41,533 bases of DNA from a virus. The position numbers were made by a program, and so were the translations under genes. Numbering within the stretch: the first letter of the stretch is position 1; every line of letters starts with the position of its first letter. The DNA lies in IMG/VR virus record IMGVR_UViG_3300031456_000011, positions 1 to 41,533 of that record, one strand, 5' to 3'. This document shows positions 28,593 through 37,405 of the stretch, piece by piece. The notes beneath the pieces are model-generated. The model was given only the letters and a program-made list of their open reading frames with translations, did not search any database and had not been told where the DNA came from.

Positions 28593-29101
28593 TGGCCGGC
28601 GGGGGCCCGCCGTTCGGCCTCGGTGTGGAGACGCACGACGGGCTGGCGGCCCTGGTGCGTGCCATCCGCGCCGAGGAGGACGGCAAGCAGCTGCGCAAGG
28701 AGCTGGCGGCCAACATGCGCGACGCCCTCAAGCCCGGCGCGCAGCAGGCCAAGGACTCGATCATGGGCATGGTCTCGCTGCACGGTGCAGCGCCTGCACT
28801 GCGCACGTCGATCGCCCGGAAGATCCGGCCCGAGGTGAAGCTGGGCGGGCGCTGGTCCGGCGCCCGCGTGAAGGCCTTCAAGACCAAGAACATCAGGGGC
28901 TTCCCCAACGCTCCCAAGCGCACGAACAGGGCGAGCGGCTGGCGCCACCCCGTCTACGGCAACCGAGACGTCTGGACCCACCAGCGCGGAAAGCTCGAAT
29001 GGTTCGACCGCGCGTTCCGGGGGCGTGAGGGCCTCTACAAGCAGGCCGTCGAACAGGCAATGGAAGACATGGCCCGACGCATCGCGAACCGGGCCCGCTG
29101 A
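28592..29101 (+). CDS. Tail completion / HK97 gp10-like protein
   Basis: 169-aa basic protein from ATG 28592. Residues about 16-70 (DGLAALVRAIRAEEDGKQLRKELAANMRDALKPGAQQAKDSIMGMV, in parts) form helices like the head-closure/tail completion family; the remainder is strongly basic (KIRPEVKLGGRWSGARVKAFKTKNIRG) with WRHPVYGNRDVWTHQRG. That Arg/Lys/His-rich middle is typical of HK97 gp10-like proteins. Position is slightly unusual, after rather than before the tube gene, so the name is tentative. Confidence 0.55.
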   Translation: MAGGGPPFGLGVETHDGLAALVRAIRAEEDGKQLRKELAANMRDALKPGAQQAKDSIMGMVSLHGAAPALRTSIARKIRPEVKLGGRWSGARVKAFKTKNIRGFPNAPKRTNRASGWRHPVYGNRDVWTHQRGKLEWFDRAFRGREGLYKQAVEQAMEDMARRIANRAR

Positions 29102-29113
29102 GGGGGGACACCC

Positions 29114-29524
29114 ATGTATCTGAAGTATGAGCCCGAGGGCAGCGACGAGCCGAAGCGCTGGAAGTACCAGCCCAAGAAGCTCATGTCCGCCGAGCGGGAG
29201 ATGCTGGAGCGGTACACCGGCAAGAACTTCACCGAGTTCTCCACGGACGTGCTGAAGGGCAACAGCAAGTGCCGGCGCGCGTTGCTGTACCTGTACCTGA
29301 AGCGGGAGCACCCCACCCTGAAGTTCGACGACGTCGACTTCGCCTGGGATGAGCTGAGCCTGGAGCACTCAAAGGGCGAGCTGCTGCTCATGCGGGAGAA
29401 CGTCCGGGAGAGCGTGCCCGCCGACCAGCTGGCGGCCGTCCTGGAGAAGCTGGACCAGGAGATCGCCGAGGCCGACGAGGACCCTGACGAGCAGGGAAAA
29501 GCCCAGCTGCCGATCGCCGGATAG
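29114..29524 (+). CDS. Tail assembly chaperone, unshifted product (G-like)
   Basis: 136-aa protein from ATG 29114 (GAGGGGGGACACCC upstream). Acidic and helical (MSAEREMLERYTGKNFTEFS, LYLYLKREHPTLKFDDVDFAWDELSLEHSKG) and ending AQLPIAG. It keeps the tape measure protein soluble during tail assembly. Near its end a GGGAAAA heptamer lets ribosomes slip into the following frame, giving a longer product. The gene order tail tube, chaperone, tape measure is the normal one. Confidence 0.8.
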   Translation: MYLKYEPEGSDEPKRWKYQPKKLMSAEREMLERYTGKNFTEFSTDVLKGNSKCRRALLYLYLKREHPTLKFDDVDFAWDELSLEHSKGELLLMRENVRESVPADQLAAVLEKLDQEIAEADEDPDEQGKAQLPIAG

Positions 29525-29676
29525 GGCGGCTCGGCGACGCCGCGCACCTGCTTGGGATCGCAGGGCGCGACTGGGACGCCCTCACGGTCGAGGAGGAGGA
29601 CGCCTACCTCGACTGGCTCGACGCCTACGTGAAGGCCCAGCAGGAAGCCAACGAGAAGATCAAGTCGGGGCGCTGA
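29114..29676 (+). CDS. Tail assembly chaperone, -1 frameshift product (GT-like)
   Basis: A programmed -1 shift at the slippery site G-GGA-AAA (29494-29500, codon phase of the upstream gene) joins 129 codons of the G-like gene to an open frame ending at TGA 29674-29676, giving about 187 aa. The added part begins SPAADRRIGRLGDAAHLLG and contains WDALTVEEEDAYLDWLDAYVKAQQ, the usual acidic T-domain. No independent start or Shine-Dalgarno site precedes that second frame, which supports frameshift expression, as in most siphophages. The extended part binds the tape measure or tube protein. Confidence 0.8.
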
Positions 29677-29706
29677 CCGCCCGCTACCCAGAAGGGAGGC
29701 GGGCCG

Positions 29707-31815
29707 GTGAGCGATACCTCACTCGTGTTCAACCTGGTCGCCCGCGAGCAGGTGAGCGCGACCCTCGGCAAGGTCAAGGAGAAGTTCGACGCCGCTGCAA
29801 CCGGCATCGCCGCGGGCGTCGCCGGCGCCCTCGGCTACGGAGTGGCAGCGTCGATGGACATGTCGGCGGCCAACGCGAAGCTGGCCGCGCAGCTCGGCAT
29901 CGGTCCGGCCGAGGCCGCGAAGCTCTCCAAGGTCTCAGCGGACGTCTACGCCCAGAACTGGGGCGATTCCACCGAGCAGGTCAACGAGGCGATCAAGGGC
30001 GTCTACCAGAACATCGGGGACGTCTCCAAGGCCAAGGGCGGTCTGGAGGGCGTCACCACCAAGGCCCTCGCGCTGGCGCAGACCTTCGACCAGGAGGTCG
30101 GCCCGACCACTGCGGCGGTCGGCCAGATGCTCAAGACCGGGCTGGCGAAGAACGCCGACGAGGCCTTCGACATCATCACCACGGGCTTCCAGAGCGGCGT
30201 CAACAAGGCAGACGACTTCCTGGACACGCTGAACGAATACGGCGTGCAGTTCCACTCACTGGGCCTGAACGGGCAGATGGCCACCGGTCTGCTCTCCCAG
30301 GGCCTCAAGGGCGGCGCCCGGGACGCCGACCTGGTCGCCGATAGCCTCAAGGAGTTCAACCTCCGGGCCCGCGACATCACCTCGACGGCGGGGGCAGGCT
30401 TCAAGTCCCTGGGCCTCAACGGCAAACAAATGGCCGCGGACGTAGCGGCCGGCGGACCCAAGGCCACCGCCGCCCTTCAGGCCACCCTCGACGCGCTGCG
30501 CAAGTACCCGGACAGCTCGAAAAAGGCGTCGATCGCCTCGGCCATCTTCGGCACACAGTCCGAGGACATGCAGAAGGCGCTGGAGTCCCTCGACCCCAGC
30601 ACGGCTGTCAGCGCGATGGGCAAGGTCAGCGGTGCCACCGACCGGATGGCCAAGACGCTCAGCAACAGTCCGTCTGCCGCCCTGGAGACTTTCAAGCGGC
30701 AGGCCACCGTCAAGCTCGCCGAGGTCGGCGGGGTGTTCGTCCAGTTCGCCATGGACAACAAGGGCGCCTTCGGACCGCTCGCCATGATCCTGGGCGGGGT
30801 CGCTGCCGCGATCCTCGCCGTCTCGGTCGCCCAGAAGATCTACGCCACGTACACCGCCATCGCGTCCGCCGCCCAGACCATCTGGAACTCGACGATCTGG
30901 GCCTCTACAGCGGCTCTGCTGGCGAACCCGATGACGTGGATCGTCATTGCGATCATCGCCCTGATCGTCGTCATCGTGCTGATCGCGACGAAGACCACGT
31001 GGTTCCAGACCATCTGGTCCACCGTGTGGGGCGCGATCGTCGATGCCACGAAGGCGACGATCAGCGGCATCGGCGCTGCGCTTGGCTGGTTCGCCTCGCT
31101 GCCAGGCAAGTTCGCCGGCTGGTTCGGCTCCGCCAAGGACTGGGCGATCAAGAAAATGGTCGAGCTGGTCAACTGGCAGGCGGCCCTGCCGATACGGCTC
31201 TGGAACGCGCTGTCCAGCCTGGCAGGCACCGTGAGTTCGCGGGCGTCGGGCGCCTTCCAGTCCATGAAGGACGCAGCGGTCACCAAGGCCACATCCATGA
31301 TCAACTGGGTCAAGGGGCTGCCCGGGCGCCTCGCCAACGCCCTCGGCGACCTCAACGGCCTGCTCTACAACAAGGGCCTGGACATCGTCTCCGGCCTGTG
31401 GAACGGCATCAAGGCCATGGGCAACTGGCTCAAGGCCACCCTGATCAACTGGGCCAAGGACGTCATCCCCGGCCCGATCATCAAGGCCCTGGGCATCGGA
31501 TCCCCGGCAAGGGTGCTGGCGGCCGAAGTCGGGCACTGGATCCCGCCCGGCATCGCGATGGGTGCCGAGGACAACCGCGGCGTCCTCGACAAGACCATGT
31601 CCACGCTCGTCAGCCCGGCCGCCTACCGCCCCACAGCCCAGTCCATGGGCGTGACCCCGTACACCGGCGCGGCCTCCACCCTCGGCGCCACCCAGGGCGC
31701 CGGCCCGCGCCTGGTGTTCGAACTGCGCGGCGGGACGAGGGCGTTCCGGGAGTTCTTCCAGGAGTCCGTCCGCGTCACCTCCGGCGGCGACGTCATCAAG
31801 TTCGCAGAGGGGTGA
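29707..31815 (+). CDS. Tape measure protein
   Basis: 702-aa protein from GTG 29707. N-terminal TSLVFNLVAREQVSATLGKVKEKFDAAATG and the long helical, Ala/Gly/Lys-rich region are typical; the TMP core family pattern (DSTEQVNEAIKGVYQNIGD, FDQEVGPTTAAVGQMLKTGLA, KADDFLDTLNEYGVQFHSLGL) is clear. Hydrophobic helices lie at about 357-380 and 409-430 (WIVIAIIALIVVIVLIATK). Repeated WF/LPG units (about 455-590) form the C-terminal part. At roughly 0.15 nm per residue it would predict a tail of about 105 nm, short to medium for a siphophage. Confidence 0.92.
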   Translation: MSDTSLVFNLVAREQVSATLGKVKEKFDAAATGIAAGVAGALGYGVAASMDMSAANAKLAAQLGIGPAEAAKLSKVSADVYAQNWGDSTEQVNEAIKGVYQNIGDVSKAKGGLEGVTTKALALAQTFDQEVGPTTAAVGQMLKTGLAKNADEAFDIITTGFQSGVNKADDFLDTLNEYGVQFHSLGLNGQMATGLLSQGLKGGARDADLVADSLKEFNLRARDITSTAGAGFKSLGLNGKQMAADVAAGGPKATAALQATLDALRKYPDSSKKASIASAIFGTQSEDMQKALESLDPSTAVSAMGKVSGATDRMAKTLSNSPSAALETFKRQATVKLAEVGGVFVQFAMDNKGAFGPLAMILGGVAAAILAVSVAQKIYATYTAIASAAQTIWNSTIWASTAALLANPMTWIVIAIIALIVVIVLIATKTTWFQTIWSTVWGAIVDATKATISGIGAALGWFASLPGKFAGWFGSAKDWAIKKMVELVNWQAALPIRLWNALSSLAGTVSSRASGAFQSMKDAAVTKATSMINWVKGLPGRLANALGDLNGLLYNKGLDIVSGLWNGIKAMGNWLKATLINWAKDVIPGPIIKALGIGSPARVLAAEVGHWIPPGIAMGAEDNRGVLDKTMSTLVSPAAYRPTAQSMGVTPYTGAASTLGATQGAGPRLVFELRGGTRAFREFFQESVRVTSGGDVIKFAEG

Positions 31816-31816
31816 C

Positions 31817-34800
31817 ATGCCGAACCTGCCCCCGCCCGTGTGGGCGGAGCTGTTCTACAACGGCGCCTGGAACACCATCACCGACGACGTCCGCGTCGCC
31901 ACGTCCGCCGTGACCATCACCCGCGGCCTGTCGTCCGAGTCCTCCTCGGACGCCGAGCCGACCGCAGGCTCGTGCGACCTGGACAGCCGCGACGATCGGT
32001 ACGCCCCGCGCAACCCGGTCTCGCCGCTGTACGGCCTGATCGGACGCAACACGCCCATGCGGTTCGGCTACACGGCCGGCACGCCGTGGGCCGCCATGGC
32101 GGGCCTTCTGGGCAGCGACGCACTGGAGACCCCGGACGCCGCGGCCCTGGACGTCGCTGGGGACTTCGACCTGCGCCTCGACGTCTCCCTGGAGAGCTGG
32201 GCCGAGTCGCAGATGCTGTGCCTGCGCTACATCCCGGGCAGCGCCGAGCTGTGGGCCCTGGAGGTGATCGACGGCTCCCCCATGTTCATGTGGTCGCCCG
32301 ACGGCACGTTCGCCAGCCGCATCTCGCAGACCTGCACCGAGGAGCTGAAGGCCTACAACGGCCAGCGCCTCGCCCTGCGCATCGTCCTCGACATCAACAA
32401 CGGGGCGGGCGGCTACGAGCTGCGGTTCTACACCGGCCGCACGGTCGACGACACCGAATGGAACCTGCTCGGGGCCCCGATCGTGGGCGCGGCCACCACC
32501 TCGGTCTTCCCCGGCACCGCGCCGCTGGAGATCGGTTGCGGCACCGCGTTCAACTCGCTGCCCAGCGGCGGCGTCCTCAACCGGCTCCGCGGCAAGGTGT
32601 ACGCCCTGAAGCTGCTCGACGGCACCACCACCAAGGTCAACATGAAGACCAGCGCGGCCACCGCGGGCGGCACGTCGTTCGTCGACGCCACCGGCCTGAC
32701 GTGGACCAAGCAGGGCAGCGCGGTCCTCAGCAACAAGCACATCCGCATGTCCGGCGAGGTGCCCGCCTGGCCGCCGACGAGGGACCTGTCCCTCAAGGAC
32801 AACTACGTCAGCGTCACCCCGACCGGAGTGACGCGCCGCATGGACGCCGGCAACAAGCCCGTCGACTCCGCTCTGCTGCGGTACATCAAGTTCCACAGCC
32901 CCGTCGAGTGCTGGCCGCTCACCGACGGCCCCACCTCCCTGGGCGCCAAGTCCATGGTGGGCGGCTCGGACCTGCGGCAGGAAATCGTCATCGGCACCGA
33001 CACCGCCGCCGGCTGGGCGCAGGGCAAGCTGGCTGACTGGATCGAGCCGTGCCTGTCCGTGAAGGCGAACACCTCCGGGGACATCCGGGGCGGCTTCCGC
33101 CGCACCTCGGGGACGGACGCTTTCTGGTCCGTGGACCTGTTCCTGTCCGGCGGCGGCACCCCGTCCTCGGGACAGTTCACTCTCTTCGACCGTGGGGCGG
33201 GCACCGACGCGGACAACCGGGTGTTCATCGAGATCATCTTCACCGGCAACCTTGACCGGCTCACGGTCATCCGCCAGTCCGACGGAGAGACGACGTCGAG
33301 CTTCGCCCTGCTGGCCAACGTCGACGGCGTGGGGATCTACAACGAGGACCCCCACCACATCCGTCTGTCCATCGACCCGCAGGCCTCATCCTCCCTCTGG
33401 TACTTGTACGTCGACGGCACACTGCGCGGCAGCGGCACGATCACCAGCATCGTGATGAAGTCCGTGCAGAGCGTGTACTTGGGATGGGGATTCCTCACCC
33501 TCGCCGGCGTCACCATGACGGACCGGTCGTTCGGCTACCTCACCTACTGGGACGGCAACGGCCCCTCCGCCGCCGACATCTACACCGCGTACATGGGCTT
33601 CCAGGGCGAACGCGCCGGGGACCGTATCGAGCGCCTGGCGACCGAGGCCGCCTACGTGGCCAGCACCGCGGGCGAGTCGGTCTACCAGCAGCCCATGGGG
33701 ATCCAGGGACGCAAGAAGCTCCTCCAGCTGATGAACGAGGCGTCCGCCACGAACTTCGGCTACCTGCTGGACCGCCGGGACGCGCCCGAGGTCATCCACC
33801 GCGGGCAGTCGACGCTGTGGAACCAGCCGCCCGCCCTCACGCTGGACTTCTCGGCCGGGCTGATCGCGGCGCCGTTCAAGCCGGTCGACGACGACAAGCT
33901 CACTGAGAACGACGTGTCGGTGCAGCGCGAGTTCGGCTCGGTGCCGGCCAGGGAGGTGCTGGAGGACGGCGCCATGTCCGTCCAGAACCCCGAGGACGGC
34001 GGGGTGGGCCGGTACGACACCTCGTACACGTACAGCGTCGAGACCGACAACCAGGCCGACCAGGTGGCCGGCATGCGCCTGCACCTCGGCACGTATGACG
34101 GGGTGCGCTACGCCCGCCTCACCCTGAACCTGGCCAACCCCCGGGTCTACGCCCTGATCGACGACATCCTGCGCATCGACTGCGGCGACAAGATCCGCCT
34201 GACGAACCTCCCCGCGGACCACGGACCCGACGCCGTCGACGTGCTGGCGGCCGGCTACAGCGAGGAGGCCGGACCGAACGCCTGGCTCGTCACGTTCAAC
34301 TGCGTACCGGGCGAACCCTGGAATGCGGGCGTGACCAACTCCAGCACCTACGGCACCGCCGACACGGGCGGCAGCATCCTGGCCGAAGCCCTGGACTCCA
34401 CGGAGACCGCCGTGGACGTCTTCACGACGGGCCTGGCCCGGTGGGTCGACTCGGCGACCTACGCCAGCGACTTCCCCTTCGATGTGCGCACCGGCGGGGA
34501 GGTCATGCGGGTCACGGCGTGCACGAGCGCGGTACAGGACACCTTCACCCGCTCGGCGAGCAGCAGCTGGGGGACGGCGAACGTGGGCGGCACGTGGACG
34601 AACACGGGCGGGGCCGCGGCTGACTACAGCGTGACCGGCAGCGTGGGCGCGCACAGCCTCACCTCGGTCAGCGTCAACCGTCACAGCGTGATCCCCGCCC
34701 CGTCGGCGGACGTCGACGTACTCGTGGACGTGGCTACCAGCGCGCTGGCCACGGGCGGATCCCAGTACGTGGGTGCCCTCGCCCGGCACGCCGACGTCAA

Positions 34801-35242
34801 CAACCACTACTACGCGCGGGCCACCTTCCAGACCACGCAGGGCATCCAGATCGTCCTCCAGAAGAAGGTGGGCGGAGTCCAGACGGACATGGCCACCGTC
34901 ACCACGCCGTACACGCACGCCGCCGCCACGTTCTTCCGTATCCGCTTCCAGGTGACCGGGTCGACGCTGAACGCCAAGGTGTGGCCCGTGGGCGGCCTGG
35001 AGCCGACGGCCTGGCAGGCGACCGTGACCGACACCGCGCTGACCGCCGCGGGCTCGGTCGGGGTGCGCTCCATCCTCGACGCCGCGAACACCAACACGCT
35101 GCCCGTCACGGCCTCCTTCGACAACTTCGCGGTGCTCAACCCGCAGACGTTCACCGTGACCCGCTCGGTCAACGGCGTGGTCAAGTCCCATGCGGCCGGA
35201 CAGGATCTGCGCCTGGCCGCTCCCGTCTACGCAGGAATGTAG
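31817..35242 (+). CDS. Large minor tail (tail-tip) protein with LamG-like domains
   Basis: 1141-aa protein from ATG 31817. The beginning (WAELFYNGAWNTITDDVRVATSAVTITRGLSSESS, then TAGSCDLDSRDDRYAPRNPVSPLYGLIGRNTPM in parts) is the distal tail/baseplate-hub-like opening of many actinophage tail proteins. At about 110-250 and again at 430-560 are strand-rich lectin (LamG/concanavalin-like) segments, followed by a central tail-associated domain and a last beta domain (about 910-1110: DTFTRSASSSWGTANVGG...). These domains suggest sugar or cell-wall binding. It probably combines distal tail, hub and receptor-binding roles. Confidence 0.8.
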   Translation: MPNLPPPVWAELFYNGAWNTITDDVRVATSAVTITRGLSSESSSDAEPTAGSCDLDSRDDRYAPRNPVSPLYGLIGRNTPMRFGYTAGTPWAAMAGLLGSDALETPDAAALDVAGDFDLRLDVSLESWAESQMLCLRYIPGSAELWALEVIDGSPMFMWSPDGTFASRISQTCTEELKAYNGQRLALRIVLDINNGAGGYELRFYTGRTVDDTEWNLLGAPIVGAATTSVFPGTAPLEIGCGTAFNSLPSGGVLNRLRGKVYALKLLDGTTTKVNMKTSAATAGGTSFVDATGLTWTKQGSAVLSNKHIRMSGEVPAWPPTRDLSLKDNYVSVTPTGVTRRMDAGNKPVDSALLRYIKFHSPVECWPLTDGPTSLGAKSMVGGSDLRQEIVIGTDTAAGWAQGKLADWIEPCLSVKANTSGDIRGGFRRTSGTDAFWSVDLFLSGGGTPSSGQFTLFDRGAGTDADNRVFIEIIFTGNLDRLTVIRQSDGETTSSFALLANVDGVGIYNEDPHHIRLSIDPQASSSLWYLYVDGTLRGSGTITSIVMKSVQSVYLGWGFLTLAGVTMTDRSFGYLTYWDGNGPSAADIYTAYMGFQGERAGDRIERLATEAAYVASTAGESVYQQPMGIQGRKKLLQLMNEASATNFGYLLDRRDAPEVIHRGQSTLWNQPPALTLDFSAGLIAAPFKPVDDDKLTENDVSVQREFGSVPAREVLEDGAMSVQNPEDGGVGRYDTSYTYSVETDNQADQVAGMRLHLGTYDGVRYARLTLNLANPRVYALIDDILRIDCGDKIRLTNLPADHGPDAVDVLAAGYSEEAGPNAWLVTFNCVPGEPWNAGVTNSSTYGTADTGGSILAEALDSTETAVDVFTTGLARWVDSATYASDFPFDVRTGGEVMRVTACTSAVQDTFTRSASSSWGTANVGGTWTNTGGAAADYSVTGSVGAHSLTSVSVNRHSVIPAPSADVDVLVDVATSALATGGSQYVGALARHADVNNHYYARATFQTTQGIQIVLQKKVGGVQTDMATVTTPYTHAAATFFRIRFQVTGSTLNAKVWPVGGLEPTAWQATVTDTALTAAGSVGVRSILDAANTNTLPVTASFDNFAVLNPQTFTVTRSVNGVVKSHAAGQDLRLAAPVYAGM

Positions 35243-35250
35243 GAGGTGAC

Positions 35251-35655
35251 GTGACGCTCTGGCTCGCTGGTATGCGGATCACCGCCGACCGGCTCAACGA
35301 CTACTCCCTCGACGACGAGACGACGTCGGGCTTCGTCATCGGCACCGGCTGGGCCCTGAACAACTTCTGGGCCAACCGTCAGGGCGGCAACGTCGAGATG
35401 AACATCTACGTCAACCGGACCGGCGCCACCATCACCGCGACCACCGGCAACATCGCCGACACCCTGATCGGCACGGCGCCGGTCGGGTGGCGGCCCAACA
35501 GCGCGTCGACCCTCAACGGCACCTGGGGTGACGGTACGGCCTCGGGCGAGTTCGTCATCGGCACCGACGGCGTGACCACGATCCGTACCGCCTCCAGCGA
35601 CATCATCGCCGGCCGCAACCTGCGCCTGCACGTCACCTTCAACAAGGAGCCCTAG
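35251..35655 (+). CDS. Tail-tip / minor tail protein
   Basis: 134-aa protein from GTG 35251 (TAGGAGGTGAC upstream). The start TLWLAGMRITADRLNDYSLDDETTSGFVIGTGW (in parts) with the RITADRLND motif recurs in Streptomyces phage tail proteins, where it begins short fibre or tip proteins. The rest is beta-rich (VEMNIYVNRTGATITATTGNIADTLIGTAPVGWRP). It follows the large tail protein directly and likely decorates the tail tip; function inferred from position and that motif. Confidence 0.6.
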   Translation: MTLWLAGMRITADRLNDYSLDDETTSGFVIGTGWALNNFWANRQGGNVEMNIYVNRTGATITATTGNIADTLIGTAPVGWRPNSASTLNGTWGDGTASGEFVIGTDGVTTIRTASSDIIAGRNLRLHVTFNKEP

Positions 35656-35657
35656 AC

Positions 35658-35903
35658 ATGCCTCTTGGTACCCCTGAAGGCCCGACGGCGAGCCAGTGGA
35701 AGATCACCGCCAACAGTGTCGACTCGGCCGGCGACTACCCGGTTGCCTTCAACGTGACGGCCACGACCGACAACCCGGACGCCCCCGGCGTACCCGACAT
35801 CGTCCAGAAGTTCGTCGACATGATCGCCGCATCCCCGAACTTCCGCCTGATGTCGGCGAACCGTTCCTACTCCTACTCGGAGCCGATCACGCCCACCGCG
35901 TGA
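35658..35903 (+). CDS. Small tail-region protein
   Basis: 81-aa protein two bases after the previous stop. Strand-rich start (ASQWKITANSVDSAGDYPVAFNVTATTDN), a helix (PDIVQKFVDMIAAS) and a Tyr-rich end (SYSYSEP). No family recognised. The hairpin after it marks the end of the tail transcript before the lysis genes. Confidence 0.5.
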   Translation: MPLGTPEGPTASQWKITANSVDSAGDYPVAFNVTATTDNPDAPGVPDIVQKFVDMIAASPNFRLMSANRSYSYSEPITPTA

Positions 35904-35919
35904 CCACCTGTCACCACAC

Positions 35920-35945
35920 GCCCCGCGCCGACGGCCGGGGCTTTT
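35920..35945 (+). terminator. Terminator between tail and lysis genes
   Basis: GCCCCG-c-GCC, loop GAC, GGC-CGGGGC (35920-35941) followed by TTTTCTC. It has both a stem and a U-run, so a factor-independent terminator is likely. The endolysin start lies 19 bp beyond. Confidence 0.75.
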
Positions 35946-35963
35946 CTCATGTCTGGAGCACAC

Positions 35964-36887
35964 ATGGCCACACCCCTGACCGCTGCCCGGATGCTCGCCG
36001 TGCTGAAGGCCGAGGGCCTCACAGTGCATGAGCACACCGGCTGGACGACTCACAACCGCGAGGCGGCCACCGGCAAGACTTTCGGACCCGTGATCGGCGT
36101 GCTGATCCACCACACGGCCGGGCACGGCGACAAGGAGATCTGCTACAACGGCCGCTCCGACCTGCCCGGCCCGCTCTGCCATTCCTGGCTCGGTAAGACC
36201 GCAGGCCTGTGGATGATCGGCCACGGCCGGGCGAATCACGCGGGCCTCGTCGACCTCGACGTCCTCAACGCCCTCCGTGCGGAAGCGAGCCCGCTGCCGC
36301 ACGACGACCAGGCCAACGCGGACGGCAACGACGTCCTGTACGGGCTGGAGATCGAGAACCTCGGCGACAGCAAGGACCCCTACCCGGCCGACCAGTACCG
36401 CCAAGCCGTGCTGTGGGCCGCCGCGCTATGCCGGGCGCACGGCTGGACGGAACGTTCCGTCGCTGGGCACAAGGAAGTCCAGCCCGGCAAGATCGACCCC
36501 AGCTTCGACATGAACGACTTCCGCGCGGACGTGAAGAAGCAGCTCGCCACCAAGCCCGGCGCGACGGGTACTACGCCGACCACTCCGAGCAAGCCGAAGG
36601 TCGACCTGTCCCAGCTGATCGCCGCGGCGAAGGCGGACCCGGGGGCGAAGCAGGGCCACGTCACCTACATGGCCGGCACGAACCTCGTCGAGGCCGCCCT
36701 GGTCAAGCTCGGCTACCTCGCCAAGACCTACGCGGGCGACGGCTCCTTCGGCTCGACGACCGTCACGGCGTACGGAAAGTGGCAGCGCCACCTCGGCTAC
36801 ACCGGCACGGACGCCAACGGCATCCCCGGCAGCGCCTCCCTCAGCCAGCTCGGCACCAAGTCCGGTCTGTTCACCGTCGTCGCCTGA
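35964..36887 (+). CDS. Endolysin: N-acetylmuramoyl-L-alanine amidase with C-terminal cell-wall-binding-like domain
   Basis: 307 aa from ATG 35964 (TGGAGCACAC upstream; ATG 35949 is in frame but sits in the terminator tail). It cleaves the amide link between muramic acid and the peptide stem. Residues about 45-170 show the amidase_2/PGRP fold: IGVLIHHTAGHG (zinc His about 47), ANHAGLV, LYGLEIEN, and VAGHKEVQPGKIDPSFDM (second zinc His, catalytic Lys region). After a Pro/Thr linker (about 200-215) comes a peptidoglycan-binding-like domain (LVKLGYLAKTYAGDGSFGSTTVTAYGKWQRHLGY, in parts). It heads the lysis cassette. Confidence 0.9.
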   Translation: MATPLTAARMLAVLKAEGLTVHEHTGWTTHNREAATGKTFGPVIGVLIHHTAGHGDKEICYNGRSDLPGPLCHSWLGKTAGLWMIGHGRANHAGLVDLDVLNALRAEASPLPHDDQANADGNDVLYGLEIENLGDSKDPYPADQYRQAVLWAAALCRAHGWTERSVAGHKEVQPGKIDPSFDMNDFRADVKKQLATKPGATGTTPTTPSKPKVDLSQLIAAAKADPGAKQGHVTYMAGTNLVEAALVKLGYLAKTYAGDGSFGSTTVTAYGKWQRHLGYTGTDANGIPGSASLSQLGTKSGLFTVVA

Positions 36888-36906
36888 CCTCTGGAAGGAC
36901 CAGCCC

Positions 36907-37107
36907 ATGAAGATCTCGAAGATGTGGAAAGCCATCGTCGGCGGCCTCGCTGCGGGCGCTGCCTCACTGGTGACGGCGCTGGGCGACGGCACGATCACCA
37001 CGCAGGAAGGCCTCACCGCCGTGGTCGCAGTGCTCGGCGCACTCGGCCTGACGTGGTTCGTCCCCAACCGTCAGACGTCACCGAGCGCCTCGTCTTCAGA
37101 GGCCTGA
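36907..37107 (+). CDS. Holin candidate
   Basis: 66-aa protein from ATG 36907 (GGAAGGACC upstream). Two hydrophobic helices: AIVGGLAAGAASLVTALGDG (8-27) and GLTAVVAVLGALGLTWFVPN (about 35-54), with a basic N-terminus (MKISKMWK) and a short polar tail. Small proteins of this pattern (DGTITTQEGLTAVVAVLGALGLTW) follow endolysin genes in Streptomyces phages and are taken to be holins. It would form membrane lesions that release the amidase. Confidence 0.7.
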   Translation: MKISKMWKAIVGGLAAGAASLVTALGDGTITTQEGLTAVVAVLGALGLTWFVPNRQTSPSASSSEA

Positions 37108-37138
37108 CCCTGCCCCATGCGAGCGTCTTGGAGGTGGC

Positions 37139-37405
37139 ATGGACGCCGCCCTCGTCACAGCTATCGGCGTGATCGGCAGCGCCGCCGTGGCGGGGGCCGC
37201 AGCCATGTACGGCTCCAAGGTCGCTGGGCGCGCCCAGCGGGAGGGCAACGCGGTGAACGGCTTCAACTCGCTCACGGACCAGCTCCAAGAGGAACGCAAG
37301 GAACTGCGTACCGAGGTGGCCACGCTCAAGACCGAACTCGCTACTGAGCGGGCAGAGTCGGCGCGTCTGCGGCTCGTCGTACAGCAGCTCGGGGGGCAGC
37401 CGTGA
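37139..37405 (+). CDS. Membrane protein with coiled coil, second holin-like or lysis accessory
   Basis: 88-aa protein from ATG 37139 (GGAGGTGGC upstream). One membrane helix (ALVTAIGVIGSAAVAGAAAMYGS, 4-26), then a long charged helix (DQLQEERKELRTEVATLKTELATERAESARLRLVVQQL) that should form a coiled coil. Lysis clusters of actinophages commonly include such a second membrane protein. Its GTG-coupled neighbour follows at once. Lysis role inferred from position and topology. Confidence 0.55.
   Translation: MDAALVTAIGVIGSAAVAGAAAMYGSKVAGRAQREGNAVNGFNSLTDQLQEERKELRTEVATLKTELATERAESARLRLVVQQLGGQP

Noticed and set aside
33386-35191. 601-codon minus-strand frame opposite the large tail protein
   Set aside because: Shadow of a GC-rich gene; Val/Gly/Arg-rich without domain.
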